Assembly: GCF_001302265.1 (NCBI RefSeq)
Contig: NZ_LHQM01000005.1
Coordinates: 1-64,000, forward strand
Length of the DNA: 64,000 bases
Direction: 5' to 3'
Source of the DNA: Streptococcus phocae
GTDB taxonomy: Bacteria > Bacillota > Bacilli > Lactobacillales > Streptococcaceae
The first letter of the stretch is position 1; each line of letters begins with the position of its first letter. Both the position numbers and the translations under genes were made by a program. The notes under the pieces are model-generated. The model was given only the letters and a program-made list of their open reading frames with translations. It had not been told where the DNA came from and did no database searches. Below, one piece after another: positions 10,369-19,779 of this stretch.

Positions 10369-12925
10369 AATTTCTCCTGGAATGCAACAGTATCTGGATA
10401 TTAAGAAATCCTATCCAGATGCTTTTTTGCTTTTTAGGATGGGTGATTTTTACGAGTTATTTTACGAAGACGCTGTCAAAGCAGCACAATTATTAGAAAT
10501 TGGGCTAACAAGTCGCAATAAAAATGCAGAAAACCCTATTCCGATGGCAGGGGTGCCACATCACTCAGCACAACAATATATTGATATTTTGGTGACGCTT
10601 GGGTATAAAGTGGCCATTGCTGAGCAGATGGAGGATCCTAAAACATCTGTTGGAGTGGTGAAACGAGAAGTTGTCCAAGTGATTACACCAGGAACGGTGG
10701 TTGACTCTAGCAAACCCGATAGTTCCAACAACTTTCTGGTTGCCATTGATTATGATGGTAATAGGTATGGGCTTTCTTACATGGATGTGTCGACGGGAGA
10801 ATTCTTTGTGACAGACTTGGCAGACTTTGCCAGTGTCAAAAGCGAGATTCAAAACCTCAAAGCAAAAGAAGTTCTCTTGGGCTTTGAGGTTTCAGAAGAA
10901 GAGCAGTCTGTACTAGCTAATCAGATGAATTTGTTATTATCAGTTGAAGACACAGCGATGACGGAGTCTGCGCTGATTGATAAACAGTTGACAGAAGTTG
11001 AGATTACGGCAGCTGGCAAACTATTAAACTATGTCCACAAAACCCAAATGCGAGAACTAAGTCACCTGCAACGATTGGTTCATTATGAAATAAAAGACTA
11101 CTTGCAAATGTCTTATGCGACTAAATCGAGTTTAGATTTACTTGAAAATGCGCGAACCAATAAAAAACATGGGAGCCTATATTGGTTACTTGATGAAACC
11201 AGAACGGCTATGGGGATGCGGCTGTTACGAACATGGATTGATCGCCCACTTGTTCATCTTGAGACTATTTTAGAGCGTCAAGAAATTGTTCAGGTATTTT
11301 TAGATGCTTTTATTGAAAGAACTGATTTGAGTAATAGTTTAAAAGGTGTCTATGATATTGAACGCTTGGCTAGTCGCGTGTCATTTGGTAAGGCCAATCC
11401 AAAAGATTTATTACAATTAGGGCACACATTGGGTCAGGTGCCAGAGATTAAGGCGATTTTAAGCTCTTTCAACAATCAATATGTTGACAAGATTGTCAAC
11501 GGCATTGACGCTTTGCCAGAACTAGAACATCTGATTAGCGCAGCAATCGATCCCGATGCGCCAGCCACTATTAGCGATGGCAATATTATCAGAACAGGAT
11601 TTGATGAGCGACTAGACCATTATCGTACGGTTATGCGTGAGGGGATGGGCTGGATTGCTGAGATAGAAACCAAAGAGCGCCAAAATAGCGGGATTAACAA
11701 TCTTAAAATCGATTACAATAAAAAAGATGGCTATTATTTTCATGTGACCAACTCCAATTTGAAAATGGTTCCAGATTACTTTTTCAGAAAAGCGACGCTG
11801 AAAAATTCAGAGCGTTATGGCACGGCAGAATTAGCTAAAATCGAAGGACAAATGTTAGAGGCTAGAGAGGAATCTTCTAGCTTGGAATATGATATTTTCA
11901 TGCGCATTCGCACACAGGTTGAAGGATACATCGGTAGATTACAACGTTTGGCTAAGTTACTAGCAACTGTTGATGTTTTGCAAAGCTTGGCAGTTGTGGC
12001 TGAAAAAAATCATTACGCTCGTCCATGCTTTAATACTGATCAAAACATTAATGTTGTTAATGGTCGCCACGCAGTTGTTGAGAAAGTCATGGGCGTCCAG
12101 GAGTACATTCCAAATAGCATTGTCTTTGATGATCAAACAAGCATCCAACTGATCACAGGGCCTAACATGAGTGGTAAGTCAACCTACATGCGACAACTTG
12201 CCTTAACAGTCATCATGGCGCAAATAGGAGCGTTTGTTGCGGCAGAGATGGTCGATTTACCAATATTCGATGCTATTTTTACTCGTATTGGAGCAGCTGA
12301 TGATTTGATTTCAGGACAGTCCACCTTTATGGTTGAGATGATGGAAGCCAATCATGCAATCAAGCGAGCAACCAACAAGTCACTTATCTTATTTGATGAG
12401 CTAGGACGAGGAACAGCCACCTATGATGGTATGGCTCTAGCACAATCTCTGATTGAGCATATTCATGATAAGGTCGGTGCAAAAACGATGTTTGCTACCC
12501 ATTACCATGAGTTGACAGAACTGTCAACCTCGTTGACGAAGCTTGTCAATGTGCATGTAGCCACCTTAGAACAAGATGGCGACGTTACATTTTTGCATAA
12601 GATTTCTCAAGGGCCTGCCGACAAATCCTATGGAATCCATGTTGCTAAAATAGCGGGGCTACCAGAGGAGGTCTTGAACAGAGCCAGTCAGCTATTGACA
12701 AAACTAGAAAGTCAGTCGCATGTTTCGACCTCTATTTTATCAGCCTCTGAGGATCTCGATAATTCAGAAAGCGTGATAGAGCAGTTGACATTATTTGAGT
12801 CAGATTCGGACACGGGACAGATTATTCAACGCTTAGAGTCTATTGATGTATTGAATCTTACCCCAATTCAAGCAATGATGGCACTTCATGAGTTGAAAAC
12901 CTTATTACCAAATCAAAAGAAATAG
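10355..12925 (+). CDS. mutS: DNA mismatch repair protein MutS
   Basis: Recognises mismatches and recruits MutL. The 856-residue protein has the mismatch-wedging motif GDFYELF near residues 30-36, lever and clamp domains, then the ATPase with Walker [10 protein letters not shown] (about residue 601), Walker [12 protein letters not shown] (about 680) and a C-terminal helix-turn-helix. The start ATG has an AAGGAG site inside the preceding gene. In this genome mutS ends at its own terminator and is about 17.6 kb away from mutL. Confidence 0.98.
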   Translation: MATAKISPGMQQYLDIKKSYPDAFLLFRMGDFYELFYEDAVKAAQLLEIGLTSRNKNAENPIPMAGVPHHSAQQYIDILVTLGYKVAIAEQMEDPKTSVGVVKREVVQVITPGTVVDSSKPDSSNNFLVAIDYDGNRYGLSYMDVSTGEFFVTDLADFASVKSEIQNLKAKEVLLGFEVSEEEQSVLANQMNLLLSVEDTAMTESALIDKQLTEVEITAAGKLLNYVHKTQMRELSHLQRLVHYEIKDYLQMSYATKSSLDLLENARTNKKHGSLYWLLDETRTAMGMRLLRTWIDRPLVHLETILERQEIVQVFLDAFIERTDLSNSLKGVYDIERLASRVSFGKANPKDLLQLGHTLGQVPEIKAILSSFNNQYVDKIVNGIDALPELEHLISAAIDPDAPATISDGNIIRTGFDERLDHYRTVMREGMGWIAEIETKERQNSGINNLKIDYNKKDGYYFHVTNSNLKMVPDYFFRKATLKNSERYGTAELAKIEGQMLEAREESSSLEYDIFMRIRTQVEGYIGRLQRLAKLLATVDVLQSLAVVAEKNHYARPCFNTDQNINVVNGRHAVVEKVMGVQEYIPNSIVFDDQTSIQLITGPNMSGKSTYMRQLALTVIMAQIGAFVAAEMVDLPIFDAIFTRIGAADDLISGQSTFMVEMMEANHAIKRATNKSLILFDELGRGTATYDGMALAQSLIEHIHDKVGAKTMFATHYHELTELSTSLTKLVNVHVATLEQDGDVTFLHKISQGPADKSYGIHVAKIAGLPEEVLNRASQLLTKLESQSHVSTSILSASEDLDNSESVIEQLTLFESDSDTGQIIQRLESIDVLNLTPIQAMMALHELKTLLPNQKK

Positions 12926-12935
12926 AATCGACAAA

Positions 12936-12964
12936 GAAAAAAGACTCTGACAGAGTCTTTTTTT
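12936..12964 (+). terminator. Terminator after mutS
   Basis: The stem AAAAAAGACTCTG / CAGAGTCTTTTTT with loop A, followed by eight T, begins 10 bases after the mutS stop. Confidence 0.92.
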
Positions 12965-12984
12965 AAGCACATTAAGTGCAAAAT

Positions 12985-13017
12985 AAAAAGCTGTAGAGAT
13001 TATCTACAGCTTTTTTG
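12985..13017 (-). terminator. Terminator of the cold-shock gene
   Basis: The stem AAAAAGCTGTAGA / TCTACAGCTTTTT with loop GATTA lies just beyond the csp stop codon and can act on both strands. Confidence 0.9.
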
Positions 13018-13221
13018 TTAGGCGATTTTAGTAATATTTGTTGCTTGAAGGCCACGTTGACCTTGCTCAACTTCAAATGAAACTTTTTGACCTTCGTCTA
13101 AAGATTTGAATCCACTTGATTGAATTTCTGAGAAATGGGCAAATACGTCTGCACCATCTTCTTGTGTGATAAAGCCGAAGCCTTTATCTGCGTTAAACCA
13201 TTTTACTGTACCTTGTGTCAT
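13018..13221 (-). CDS. csp: Cold-shock protein, single CSD
   Basis: A 67-residue OB-fold RNA/DNA chaperone with RNP1 KGFGFIT (residues 14-20) and RNP2 DVFAHF (about 25-30). AGAGGT ribosome site. A promoter TTGACT-17-TATAGT (minus strand, 13344-13349 and 13321-13326) gives a leader of about 90 nt, the long untranslated leader typical of cold-shock mRNAs. It converges on mutS. Confidence 0.95.
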   Translation of the reverse strand: MTQGTVKWFNADKGFGFITQEDGADVFAHFSEIQSSGFKSLDEGQKVSFEVEQGQRGLQATNITKIA

Positions 13222-13320
13222 TTGAGTTACCTCTTATTATTTTATTTGTAAAAAAAACTTAAAGAGATAAAACATAGAATGAACTGATACTTTGACTCGA
13301 AAAACTTATTTACAATCCCT

Positions 13321-13349
13321 ACTATAACAGTATAATCAACACAAGTCAA
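13321..13349 (-). promoter_or_regulatory. Promoter of csp
   Basis: TTGACT and TATAGT with 17-base spacing on the minus strand; predicted leader of roughly 90 nt before the ATG at 13221. Confidence 0.75.
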
Positions 13350-13570
13350 TGAAAAAGTCTCTTTTGTGTTGATATTTATTTTTTAATGGCTGAATGTTAT
13401 CTTTATTCCATTGTCAAAGCAAGAGTGATTAAGCCCTGAAAGCACGTGAATGCTGAGTTGTTAGACCGTCAGCAAAAAGAAAGTCCACAATCAAGAAGAT
13501 AAGTGTCCTTTTTAGTAATATTTGTTATACTATGTTTAATAAAAGTTCAATGATATGAGAAAGGGACATT

Positions 13571-13819
13571 ATGACAGAAAAGAAAATCGTACCAGTTATC
13601 AGTTTACTCTCAAGCAGTCTATCAATTTTAGATAGCACCACCTTATTTATGGCTAGTGGCTACTGGTTGTTGTTAGGCTTCGCCGTTACTACTGGTTTTG
13701 GGGGACTATTGATTAATAAAAACGGACCAAAACACATCTCAATGCTAGCTGTCCTACTATCAATTGCAGCTGTAGCTATTGCGGTTTACTGTTATACTAA
13801 TCGTGCGGTACCTTATTAA
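13571..13819 (+). CDS. Small membrane protein, unknown
   Basis: An 82-residue protein with two hydrophobic segments (about residues 23-45 and 55-75) around a short polar loop NKNGPKH, and a polar N-terminus. An AAAGGGA ribosome site lies before the ATG, and the gene stands alone with a terminator downstream. I do not recognise a family. It lies between csp and the sof-like gene. Confidence 0.6.
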   Translation: MTEKKIVPVISLLSSSLSILDSTTLFMASGYWLLLGFAVTTGFGGLLINKNGPKHISMLAVLLSIAAVAIAVYCYTNRAVPY

Positions 13820-13840
13820 AAGGTAAGGCTCATTAGATAT

Positions 13841-13884
13841 CTCAAAAGTCCACAAAAAAGGCACCCAGAGAGGTGCCTTTTTTA
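13841..13884 (+). terminator. Terminator preceded by an island-type CTCAAAAGTCCACAAAAA repeat
   Basis: The hairpin GGCACC / GGTGCC with loop CAGAGA is followed by six T. It is directly preceded by an 18-base sequence also found at 17703-17720 inside the chromosomal island, next to a similar AGCACC/GGTGCT terminator. The AGTCCACAAA core recurs twice at the island integrase 3' end. Confidence 0.7.
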
Positions 13885-14014
13885 ATACTGTAAAATAGAG
13901 ACAGATGAGCAACTATCCGTCAGATTGTTAGATTATTTGTTAGGATTTAGTGATTGCTTCTGGTTTCTTTACAATTTTTTGCGACTGTTATTCTTTAATA
14001 AGCTCCATAGAGCA

Positions 14015-14055
14015 ACATAAAACAAGGACCATGCTAATATGACCTTGTTTTATGT
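14015..14055. terminator. Terminator of the sof-like gene
   Basis: A perfect 13-base stem ACATAAAACAAGG / CCTTGTTTTATGT with a 15-base loop lies 20 bases past the sof-like stop codon. Confidence 0.85.
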
Positions 14056-14074
14056 TATTATAGATAACTAATAA

Positions 14075-17056
14075 TTAGTCAATCTGATTTTCACGACGTT
14101 TTTTGCCTAACAAGCCAGCTGCTCCAATAACAGTTAATACTGTCACATTAAAGAACGTTTCTAGTTTGTCGCTATCTCCAGTTTGAGGTAGTTTGTTTTC
14201 TACTTTAGCGATATGGGATTGGACAATGGTTTGAGTGGTAGTAGTAGGCTCTTCATTATCAAAATGGAATTGCAATTTAGGCTGTGCAGATTCTTCGATA
14301 ATAGTAGTATCGTTAAATCCAGACATACCAGGTTGTGTGTCCTCCATCATTTCCACAGGGTCACTTTGCCCACTAATAATGATTTCAGAACCCTTCGTAT
14401 CCTCAGTAATAGTGATATCACCAGAATGTCCAGAGATTTCAGCTTGTGTGTCTTCCGTCATTTCCACAGGATCACTTTGTCCGTTAATGGTAATAACAGT
14501 TGAGTTTGCTTTTGTGTCTTCAACACTATCTTGATTATTTTCAGGAGAATTATGACCAGATTCAGTGTGTAAATCGTCGATGCTATCTTCTGTAAAGTCA
14601 ATCACATTTCCGCTAACAGTGATGTCTGGTGACTCTGATTTGGTATCTTCCTCAATAGTTATTTGAGTATTAGGTGCATAATGACCGTGTTCCAAAGGTA
14701 ATTGATGAATGGTTTCTTCCTCGAAATTCAAGTTAGGGCCATATTCACTAATAGAGTTGAACTTAGGCAAATCAAGTAACTGAGGTGGTTGAGGCTCGGT
14801 CACTTTTTCGTTAATTTCTGGTACAGGAACCATTTCTTTGGTGTACGTTAACATGACATCTTCAAGATTCTTACCATTTGCTGAGTTACTATTAATTTTG
14901 TAAGAAATAGTATTTGAAATGATTTTTTCGGTTAATTTATTATTTTTTTCTGTTGATATTGAACGTTTTTGTTTACGTTTTTCAAGGGTTTCTTTAAATT
15001 TTGAACTGTTGATGTTAAGTTTGTAAGTTAAAGTTAGCGGCTGAACAGTTTCAAAGGCTTTTTGTAACTGTTCTTTAGAGAGAGTCCAAGTGAGACTTGC
15101 ATTGTTGCTTAGAAGTGAAATCCAGGATGTATTTGATGATTTTTTATATTCAACTTTATTTTCTGGTTCAGTGTTCCCCAAAGGAACTTTCCAAGAGTTT
15201 TCTTCAACAGTTACCATATCAGTAAATTCTTCTTTAATTATCACTTCGGACAAAATATCTTTGAATTTCTCAGTATTATTAACATCAGATAAAAATTGTT
15301 TATTATCTGACATTTCTTCTAAATATTTATCAAACTTATCGTTTCTTTCTTTTGCAGTTTTCTTAGCTTCTTCCGCTTTTTTCTTTAGATACTCTTGATA
15401 TTCCTTACTATGGTTGTTAGGCTTAGATTCTTTTGTAGCACGGTTAGGATCAGTAACATCAAATGAATAGAAGACGATTCCTTCATCTCTTGCCATCTTA
15501 GCTTCTGCTTGAGCTGATAAGTTATGGTTATAGTAAATATAGTCACGTTTATAGAATAAATACTCTAGTGCTTTTAAAAGAACTTCTTTCTTAGCATTTT
15601 GATAGCTTTCAGTTAACGATAACATATCTAAAAACGAACCAAACCAAGGGATTGAAATTTTTTTGGATAAATCTTCTAGCTGATTCTCTATGGCTTTTTT
15701 AAATGGCAGTTCATCCGTTGTTCTTTCAGAAAAACTATAATGATGGTAGCCTTCGCCAACACGATTGTTATAATCAAAGTTATTTTGATCCAATGTATTT
15801 GAAATATATTCCTGAAGAGTTAAATATTCGGTTAAACTCCCCCCCTAACAAAATTCCTAAGATAGAGCTTCCGGTACTAGCCAACTTTAAAGTAGAATCT
15901 AGGTTAGACAGTTCTTCTATTCCTAATTCTTTACCAAGAGATGTCAAAATTTTAATATCATCAAGCATATCTCTATTTTTATTAGAATGATTTAGAATAG
16001 CTGGCCACGGTAAAAGAGGGTTGGAAGATGTAATCATATCCGTTAATCTTTGGGTCTTCTTTTTAGCTTCGTCAGTAAGTGCATAACTAAAGGTCGCTTC
16101 TCCTTGTGAAAAAAGAACGATATGTTGACGTTTTCCGGAGTTCTTTTCCGGATTTGAATTTAGGATTTCTCTAGCTTTATGAATGGCTCCTTGTAAATTT
16201 ACTCCCCAATTCCATTTATCATAAGATTTTTTTCGCAATTCGTCGAGTTTTTTTCCGACTTCATTTGTAGGAAGACCTGACAAATCAATAGGTTCTCCTA
16301 TTTCTCTGTAAAAATCAATTAGACGAACTGAGTTGCGATTATTGTGATTTGGAGACTCTTTGGTATTCGGGCTAGTTAAGGTAGTCACTAACTTTTGGAT
16401 ATTTTGTTTAGCAGTATTAAAGTCAGCGTCTGTCATCTTTTGAGAAGTGTCCAAAAGAATAATGACTTCTGCACCTTCATCAATTTGTTTTGGGGTTACT
16501 GTTAGTGCAACATCAATGGTATTGTCCTCATTAATTTTCACATCTCTAGAGACATCAAAAATTTCACGTTGTTTATCATCGCGGTTTTTAATGAGTTTTT
16601 CAGGATTATTTTTCTTATCTGTGATGCTAAGTTCTGTCTTTTCTTTATCAACGACAAATTTATCAACTTCCATAAGTTGTGGTTCATCTTTTTGTTCTGA
16701 TGAATGACTAGCCTGTTGAGAGGTTTGAGTGTTTTCAGAAGTACCCTCTTGGCTACTTTCTGTAACTGTGAAGTTTTTTTATCCTCAGTTTGCTCACTAT
16801 TAACTTTAGCACTAGCCAGATTGGACTGAGTGGCTAAGACCGGCTGAGTTTCTGTTGTTCTTGAAGAGTCAGTAAGCTCAGAAGTTTTAGTTGCTGTAGC
16901 ATTAGGCTGACTATCAGCCGCTTTTCTAGCGAGGACTTCATTATTAATTGCTTGGTTAGCAACAACCTCCCCCATAACAGTTGTTGACATAAACATTGTT
17001 CCCACGGAAACAAGTCCTACAGATAGTTTCCGTAGTTTATATTTACAGTTAATCAT
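14075..17056 (-). pseudogene. sof/fnbA-like LPXTG fibronectin-binding protein, split by two homopolymer frameshifts
   Basis: If read across two frameshifts this is a protein of about 993 residues. It starts MINCKYKLRKLSVGLVSVG (signal peptide; AGGAAGG ribosome site before 17056), has a Ser/Thr/Gln-rich N-terminal region, and then a region with VIILLDTSQKM resembling a von Willebrand A edge. It ends with acidic fibronectin-binding-type repeats (GQSDPVEM.EDTQ twice) and an LPQTG-hydrophobic-KKRREN sorting signal. Length and order match serum opacity factor (SOF) of S. pyogenes and FnBA of S. dysgalactiae; the exact name is inference. Breaks lie at an A7 tract (16774-16780, one A short) and a G7 tract (15839-15845, one G too many). 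Three ORFs result: 17056-16538, 16673-15780 and 15793-14075. As read, no anchored full-length product is made. The partner sfbX is absent. Confidence 0.8.
14343..14490 (-). repeat. Fibronectin-binding-type tandem repeats
   Basis: Two copies of a repeat containing GQSDPVEM(T/M)EDTQ alternate with ITEDTKGSEIII-type segments. Such acidic EDT-rich repeats bind fibronectin N-terminal type I modules in streptococcal SOF/FnB proteins. Confidence 0.7.
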
Positions 17057-17095
17057 TCCTAGCCTTCCTTTATTTTGTGACTTTTTAGGCTTCAT

Positions 17096-17155
17096 TATAA
17101 GGTAAAAAAATGACATTTAAAACCATAAAAAAGCTTTTTTAACATAAAAATCCAC
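17096..17155 (-). promoter_or_regulatory. Promoter of the sof-like gene, shared with the island exoprotein gene
   Basis: On the minus strand a TATAAT box (17094-17099) lies 38 bases before the start at 17056, with only a weak -35. The next 60 bases upstream are nearly identical to 18617-18676. A weak -35 suggests an activator; in S. pyogenes sof is activated by Mga. Mga binding here is inference. Confidence 0.6.
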
Positions 17156-17385
17156 TCAAGCATTAATTTTTTAATTTTTTAGAAACTAGATTAGGAAAGT
17201 TGATTTTGTAAACTTGGTAGATTTACAATATTTAGCATCTTCAAGGACAACTTTTTTAGTTTATGAATGACATTATTATTAATTATTCCTCAATAAAGCT
17301 ACTTTTAAGGCCTGTGCGTTTGACAAGAAATCTCTTTACCTTTTCATAGCTCCCTTTCGTGACATACTTCGAGTTTTGATATACA
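17156..17385. other. Intergenic DNA upstream of the sof-like gene
   Basis: AT-rich DNA with no supported ORF. It may contain distal activator sites for the sof-like promoter or a mutL promoter, but no clear consensus was seen. Confidence 0.4.
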
Positions 17386-17535
17386 ATGTATTACAATAAA
17401 AGAAAAGAGATTAGACTATATGGTGTCGTACCAATAGGGCTAAATACAGCAGAACTATTGAGAAGCTACGCAGGACATACAGGAAAAACACCATCAGAGT
17501 TCTCAAAACAGGAATTACCGTTTTATGCAGTGTAA
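17386..17535 (+). pseudogene. Possible transposase C-terminal remnant
   Basis: A 49-codon open frame starts MYYNKRKEIRLYG and contains a KTPSEF segment, reminiscent of the YYN-x-R..LxG..P ending of IS3-type transposases. There is no ribosome site and no upstream continuation. It sits directly left of the island attachment site. It could be chance coding, so confidence is low. Confidence 0.3.
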
Positions 17536-17554
17536 GCATACCAAAACAGTTGTG

Positions 17555-17580
17555 ATATCAATGTTTAGAAAGTGTTAAAA
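17555..17580. repeat. attL of the chromosomal island
   Basis: This 26-base sequence matches 30541-30566 with a single T/C difference; the inner 18 bases (17563-17580) are identical. Similarity continues, more weakly, through an ATG and ATTATTG on both sides, so the left copy mimics the start of mutL (15-codon stub from 17588). Confidence 0.85.
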
Positions 17581-17702
17581 TAGAAATATGTCAAAAATTA
17601 TTGGACTCTGTTCGGTAGTCTTTACAGAGTGTTGACAGACCTTAAGTCTTGATATTACTGTGTTTTTGAAAACATACAAGTTTTAAGTTTCCTTAGAATC
17701 TC

Positions 17703-17720
17703 CTCAAAAGTCCACAAAAA
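17703..17720. repeat. Left arm-type repeat of the island
   Basis: CTCAAAAGTCCACAAAAA, identical to 13841-13858. The AGTCCACAAA core occurs twice more at 30480-30500, beside attR. Probable integrase arm-binding sites. Confidence 0.55.
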
Positions 17721-17779
17721 GGTGAACAAAAAAAGACCTTTACAGGTCCTTTACAACATGAGTTCAGCAGGCAAGAACT

Positions 17780-17805
17780 AGCACCCGTAAGAGGTGCTTT
17801 TTAGT
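17780..17805 (+). terminator. Hairpin terminator near island left end
   Basis: AGCACC / GGTGCT stem with a seven-base loop followed by five T. It may insulate the cargo gene from transcription entering across attL. Confidence 0.6.
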
Positions 17806-17854
17806 TTAGCCTGTGACCCTGTTATAACATGTTTAGTCTTACTGAGAAATAGAA

Positions 17855-18583
17855 TTATCCTCTCCACCAACTTGTAAAGTTTGCCCATTGATCCTGAACA
17901 TTATCTCCAAATCGTTCGTACCAAGTTTTATGGTCATTTTCTCTAATTTGTTTAAGTACGCTATCTTCTAATAGTTTTTGTTCAACATATTTTCGTTCTT
18001 CGTCAATTTGTTTTTCTTCAGCTTCTTTTCGTTTTTCAGCTTCTTTTTCTTTAGCTAGAATTTTTGAATTTACAAAAACTGTACTACCTGCAAAGTAACC
18101 ACCATCTGCTTTATATACTATAGTTAGCTTTTTATCTTCTTCTGAAGGAGCATCTACAGTAATGGTTATTGGCAACCCGGATTCCCCAAGGTTATCATTG
18201 TATATAGAACTCAACTGTAGTGTATTTGTATTATCTTTTCCATATATTGTTATCTTAGGACTAGTATTTTGCTTACCTGATACAGAGTTGCTGTCTTGTG
18301 TTCGAGGTGCTTGTCGATTATGATGTGTCTGGAGTGTTTCACCGTTTATTTGCTGTGGATTATAATTCTTACTATCTTTCTTTAACCATAAAGACCAACC
18401 TTTTGGTAACGTTACTGTTATTTTATTTTGGTTATCAATACTAACAGAAATTGGATTATTATTATCATCCACAGCCTGTTGATGGTTTGGGTCTCTCTCC
18501 CATTTTAGAGCTTCTTCAGCCTTAATGCTTTGTGAACTTACGGTAGCACAGAGTGCTAATACTAAAAATAATATCTTTTTCAT
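17855..18583 (-). CDS. Secreted island cargo protein, unknown
   Basis: A 242-residue protein with a classical signal peptide (MKKILFLVLALCATVSS, cleavage near SIKA-EE). The middle is polar and beta-rich (ITVTLPKGWSLWLKK; ITIYGKDNTNTLQL). A highly charged helical stretch follows (about residues 178-210, KEKEAEKRKEAEEKQ), then a tryptophan-rich end (WANFTSWWRG). It has no LPXTG motif or lipobox, so it is probably released or membrane-associated. AGAGGT ribosome site. It lies next to attL, the usual place for cargo, and its promoter is nearly identical to that of the chromosomal sof-like gene. I do not recognise the family; a virulence role is inference. Confidence 0.7.
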   Translation of the reverse strand: MKKILFLVLALCATVSSQSIKAEEALKWERDPNHQQAVDDNNNPISVSIDNQNKITVTLPKGWSLWLKKDSKNYNPQQINGETLQTHHNRQAPRTQDSNSVSGKQNTSPKITIYGKDNTNTLQLSSIYNDNLGESGLPITITVDAPSEEDKKLTIVYKADGGYFAGSTVFVNSKILAKEKEAEKRKEAEEKQIDEERKYVEQKLLEDSVLKQIRENDHKTWYERFGDNVQDQWANFTSWWRG

Positions 18584-18616
18584 TTCATACCTCTAATTTT
18601 ATAATATGATATTAAC

Positions 18617-18676
18617 TATAAGGTAAAAAAATGACATTTAAAACCTTAAAAAAAGATTTTTTAAAATAAAAATCAC
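18617..18676 (-). promoter_or_regulatory. Promoter of the cargo gene, copy of the sof-like promoter
   Basis: Twenty-nine bases (18617-18645) are identical to 17096-17124, and about 30 more bases upstream match with few differences. The -10 box is TATAGT (18615-18620), about 32 bases before the ATG at 18583. Confidence 0.7.
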
Positions 18677-18681
18677 TGAAA

Positions 18682-19059
18682 CTAGTTAATTCGTTCGAGC
18701 TCACCATCTCTATAGTGTCTCGAAAATTCAAGTAAAGCTCGTTTCTTGGTTTCATAATACCAGCTTTCAGAGCAATTCAGTTTCTTCATAAGTTCCTGAT
18801 TGGATACGTTCTCATTAAGCAAGTAACACTCAATCAGTATCTGCCTGTATTCTATCTTAGACAGTTGATTGATGGCGTGTTTAATAGCATCTAGTTCCTC
18901 TAAGGCACATTCTCGGCTTATTTCAAGGCGTTTTCTGCGCGTGGAATGGTAATCTATATCAAACTGGTAAAGCTCGTTATAGGTCAAATCAAGACTATTG
19001 GCGATACGTTGCCATCTATGGAACTCTTTTAGTTTACGAATGGCATTCTTCTTGCTCAT
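18682..19059 (-). CDS. ArpU-like phage transcriptional regulator
   Basis: A 125-residue basic protein with a C-terminal helix-turn-helix (NQELMKKLNCSESWYYETKKRALLEF, residues about 86-111), as in ArpU/RinA-type regulators that control late phage genes. It overlaps the preceding gene by 26 bases. In phages such genes precede the terminase region; here the next gene downstream is the exoprotein cargo. No ribosome site stands out because the start lies in the upstream gene. Confidence 0.7.
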   Translation of the reverse strand: MSKKNAIRKLKEFHRWQRIANSLDLTYNELYQFDIDYHSTRRKRLEISRECALEELDAIKHAINQLSKIEYRQILIECYLLNENVSNQELMKKLNCSESWYYETKKRALLEFSRHYRDGELERIN

Positions 19060-19396
19060 CTAATACCTTTAGCGCCTCTCTGTGTAATTTGAATACTGTA
19101 TTCCTTGAATAACCAAACTGGTCGGGTATCTCATCCCATGATAGACCTTCCACATATCTAGCCTTAATAACAGCTATCTGTTTGTCATCTTGCAAAGTAG
19201 CAATCATGGCCAATCTTTTGTCACGTTTTTCCCCTAAATATAGGAGTTGTTTAGCTGTGCCTTCTTCAATGCCTTTGAGTAATTTGGGGTTACGAAAAGC
19301 ATTCATTAGCTTAATGTCTTTGTCTCGTTGCTCTTCAAATAAAGCCATTAAGGCAAAAAGCGGTTTCAACTCTTTGAGTCTTTCTTTAGCAGTCAT
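19034..19396 (-). CDS. DUF1492/sigma-70-region-4-like protein
   Basis: A 120-residue protein, helical at first, with a C-terminal sigma-4-like helix-turn-helix (VEGLSWDEIPDQFGYSRNTVFKLHREALKVL, residues about 83-113). Such small phage proteins usually sit before the packaging genes and are thought to be late-gene activators. It forms an overlapping pair with the ArpU-like gene. Start at ATG 19396; the upstream GGGGGC is only a fair ribosome site. Confidence 0.7.
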   Translation of the reverse strand: MTAKERLKELKPLFALMALFEEQRDKDIKLMNAFRNPKLLKGIEEGTAKQLLYLGEKRDKRLAMIATLQDDKQIAVIKARYVEGLSWDEIPDQFGYSRNTVFKLHREALKVLDEQEECHS

Positions 19397-19779
19397 AAAA
19401 GCCCCCGTTGTGGTATAATATTATTAACAGATATAACCAAGGAGGCGTTCCATGTGGACGTCTTTTTTGTGTTTATTTGTCAGTTTTGTAGTATTCCACT
19501 TTGAGCTTCTAAAATCGTTTCTAAGCGCTTTTTAGAACTGGCAATATAAATCTCAACTTACCATATAAAAGCTCTAAGACTATGCTTAATTTTATTTTGA
19601 GAGGGTTATTCTTTGTGGTAGGGTTTTGAGCCAACTTTCTCTGTGAAACACTTTAGACTCAAGCTTTTAATTTTCGGTAAAAATTTCAAAAAGGGAATTT
19701 TTTGCACGGAAAAGGGCGCGTTCTTAAGTTTCCGAACAATATAGCCCCGTTCAAAAATTAAGGGGGTATATTCCGAATG
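19397..19779. other. Non-coding block, candidate packaging region
   Basis: This 383-base block has no supported ORF. At 19437-19470 an imperfect hairpin (GGCG-T-TCC / GGACGTC) is followed by six T. At about 19680-19775 clustered GC-rich islands (GGAAAAGGGCGCG, AGCCCCGTTC, AAGGGGGTA) lie in AT-rich DNA, the style of phage cos/pac neighbourhoods, and the flanking regulators are those found beside terminase genes. The function is inferred only from this context. Confidence 0.35.

Noticed and set aside
14213..14534. Two overlapping plus-strand ORFs opposite the sof-like repeats
   Set aside because: They are mirror frames of the repetitive acidic coding region, without ribosome sites.
19452..19532. 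26-codon hydrophobic ORF with an AAGGAGG site (possible toxin-like peptide)
   Set aside because: The ribosome site and ATG lie inside an imperfect terminator-like hairpin with a T run; coding is more likely accidental.
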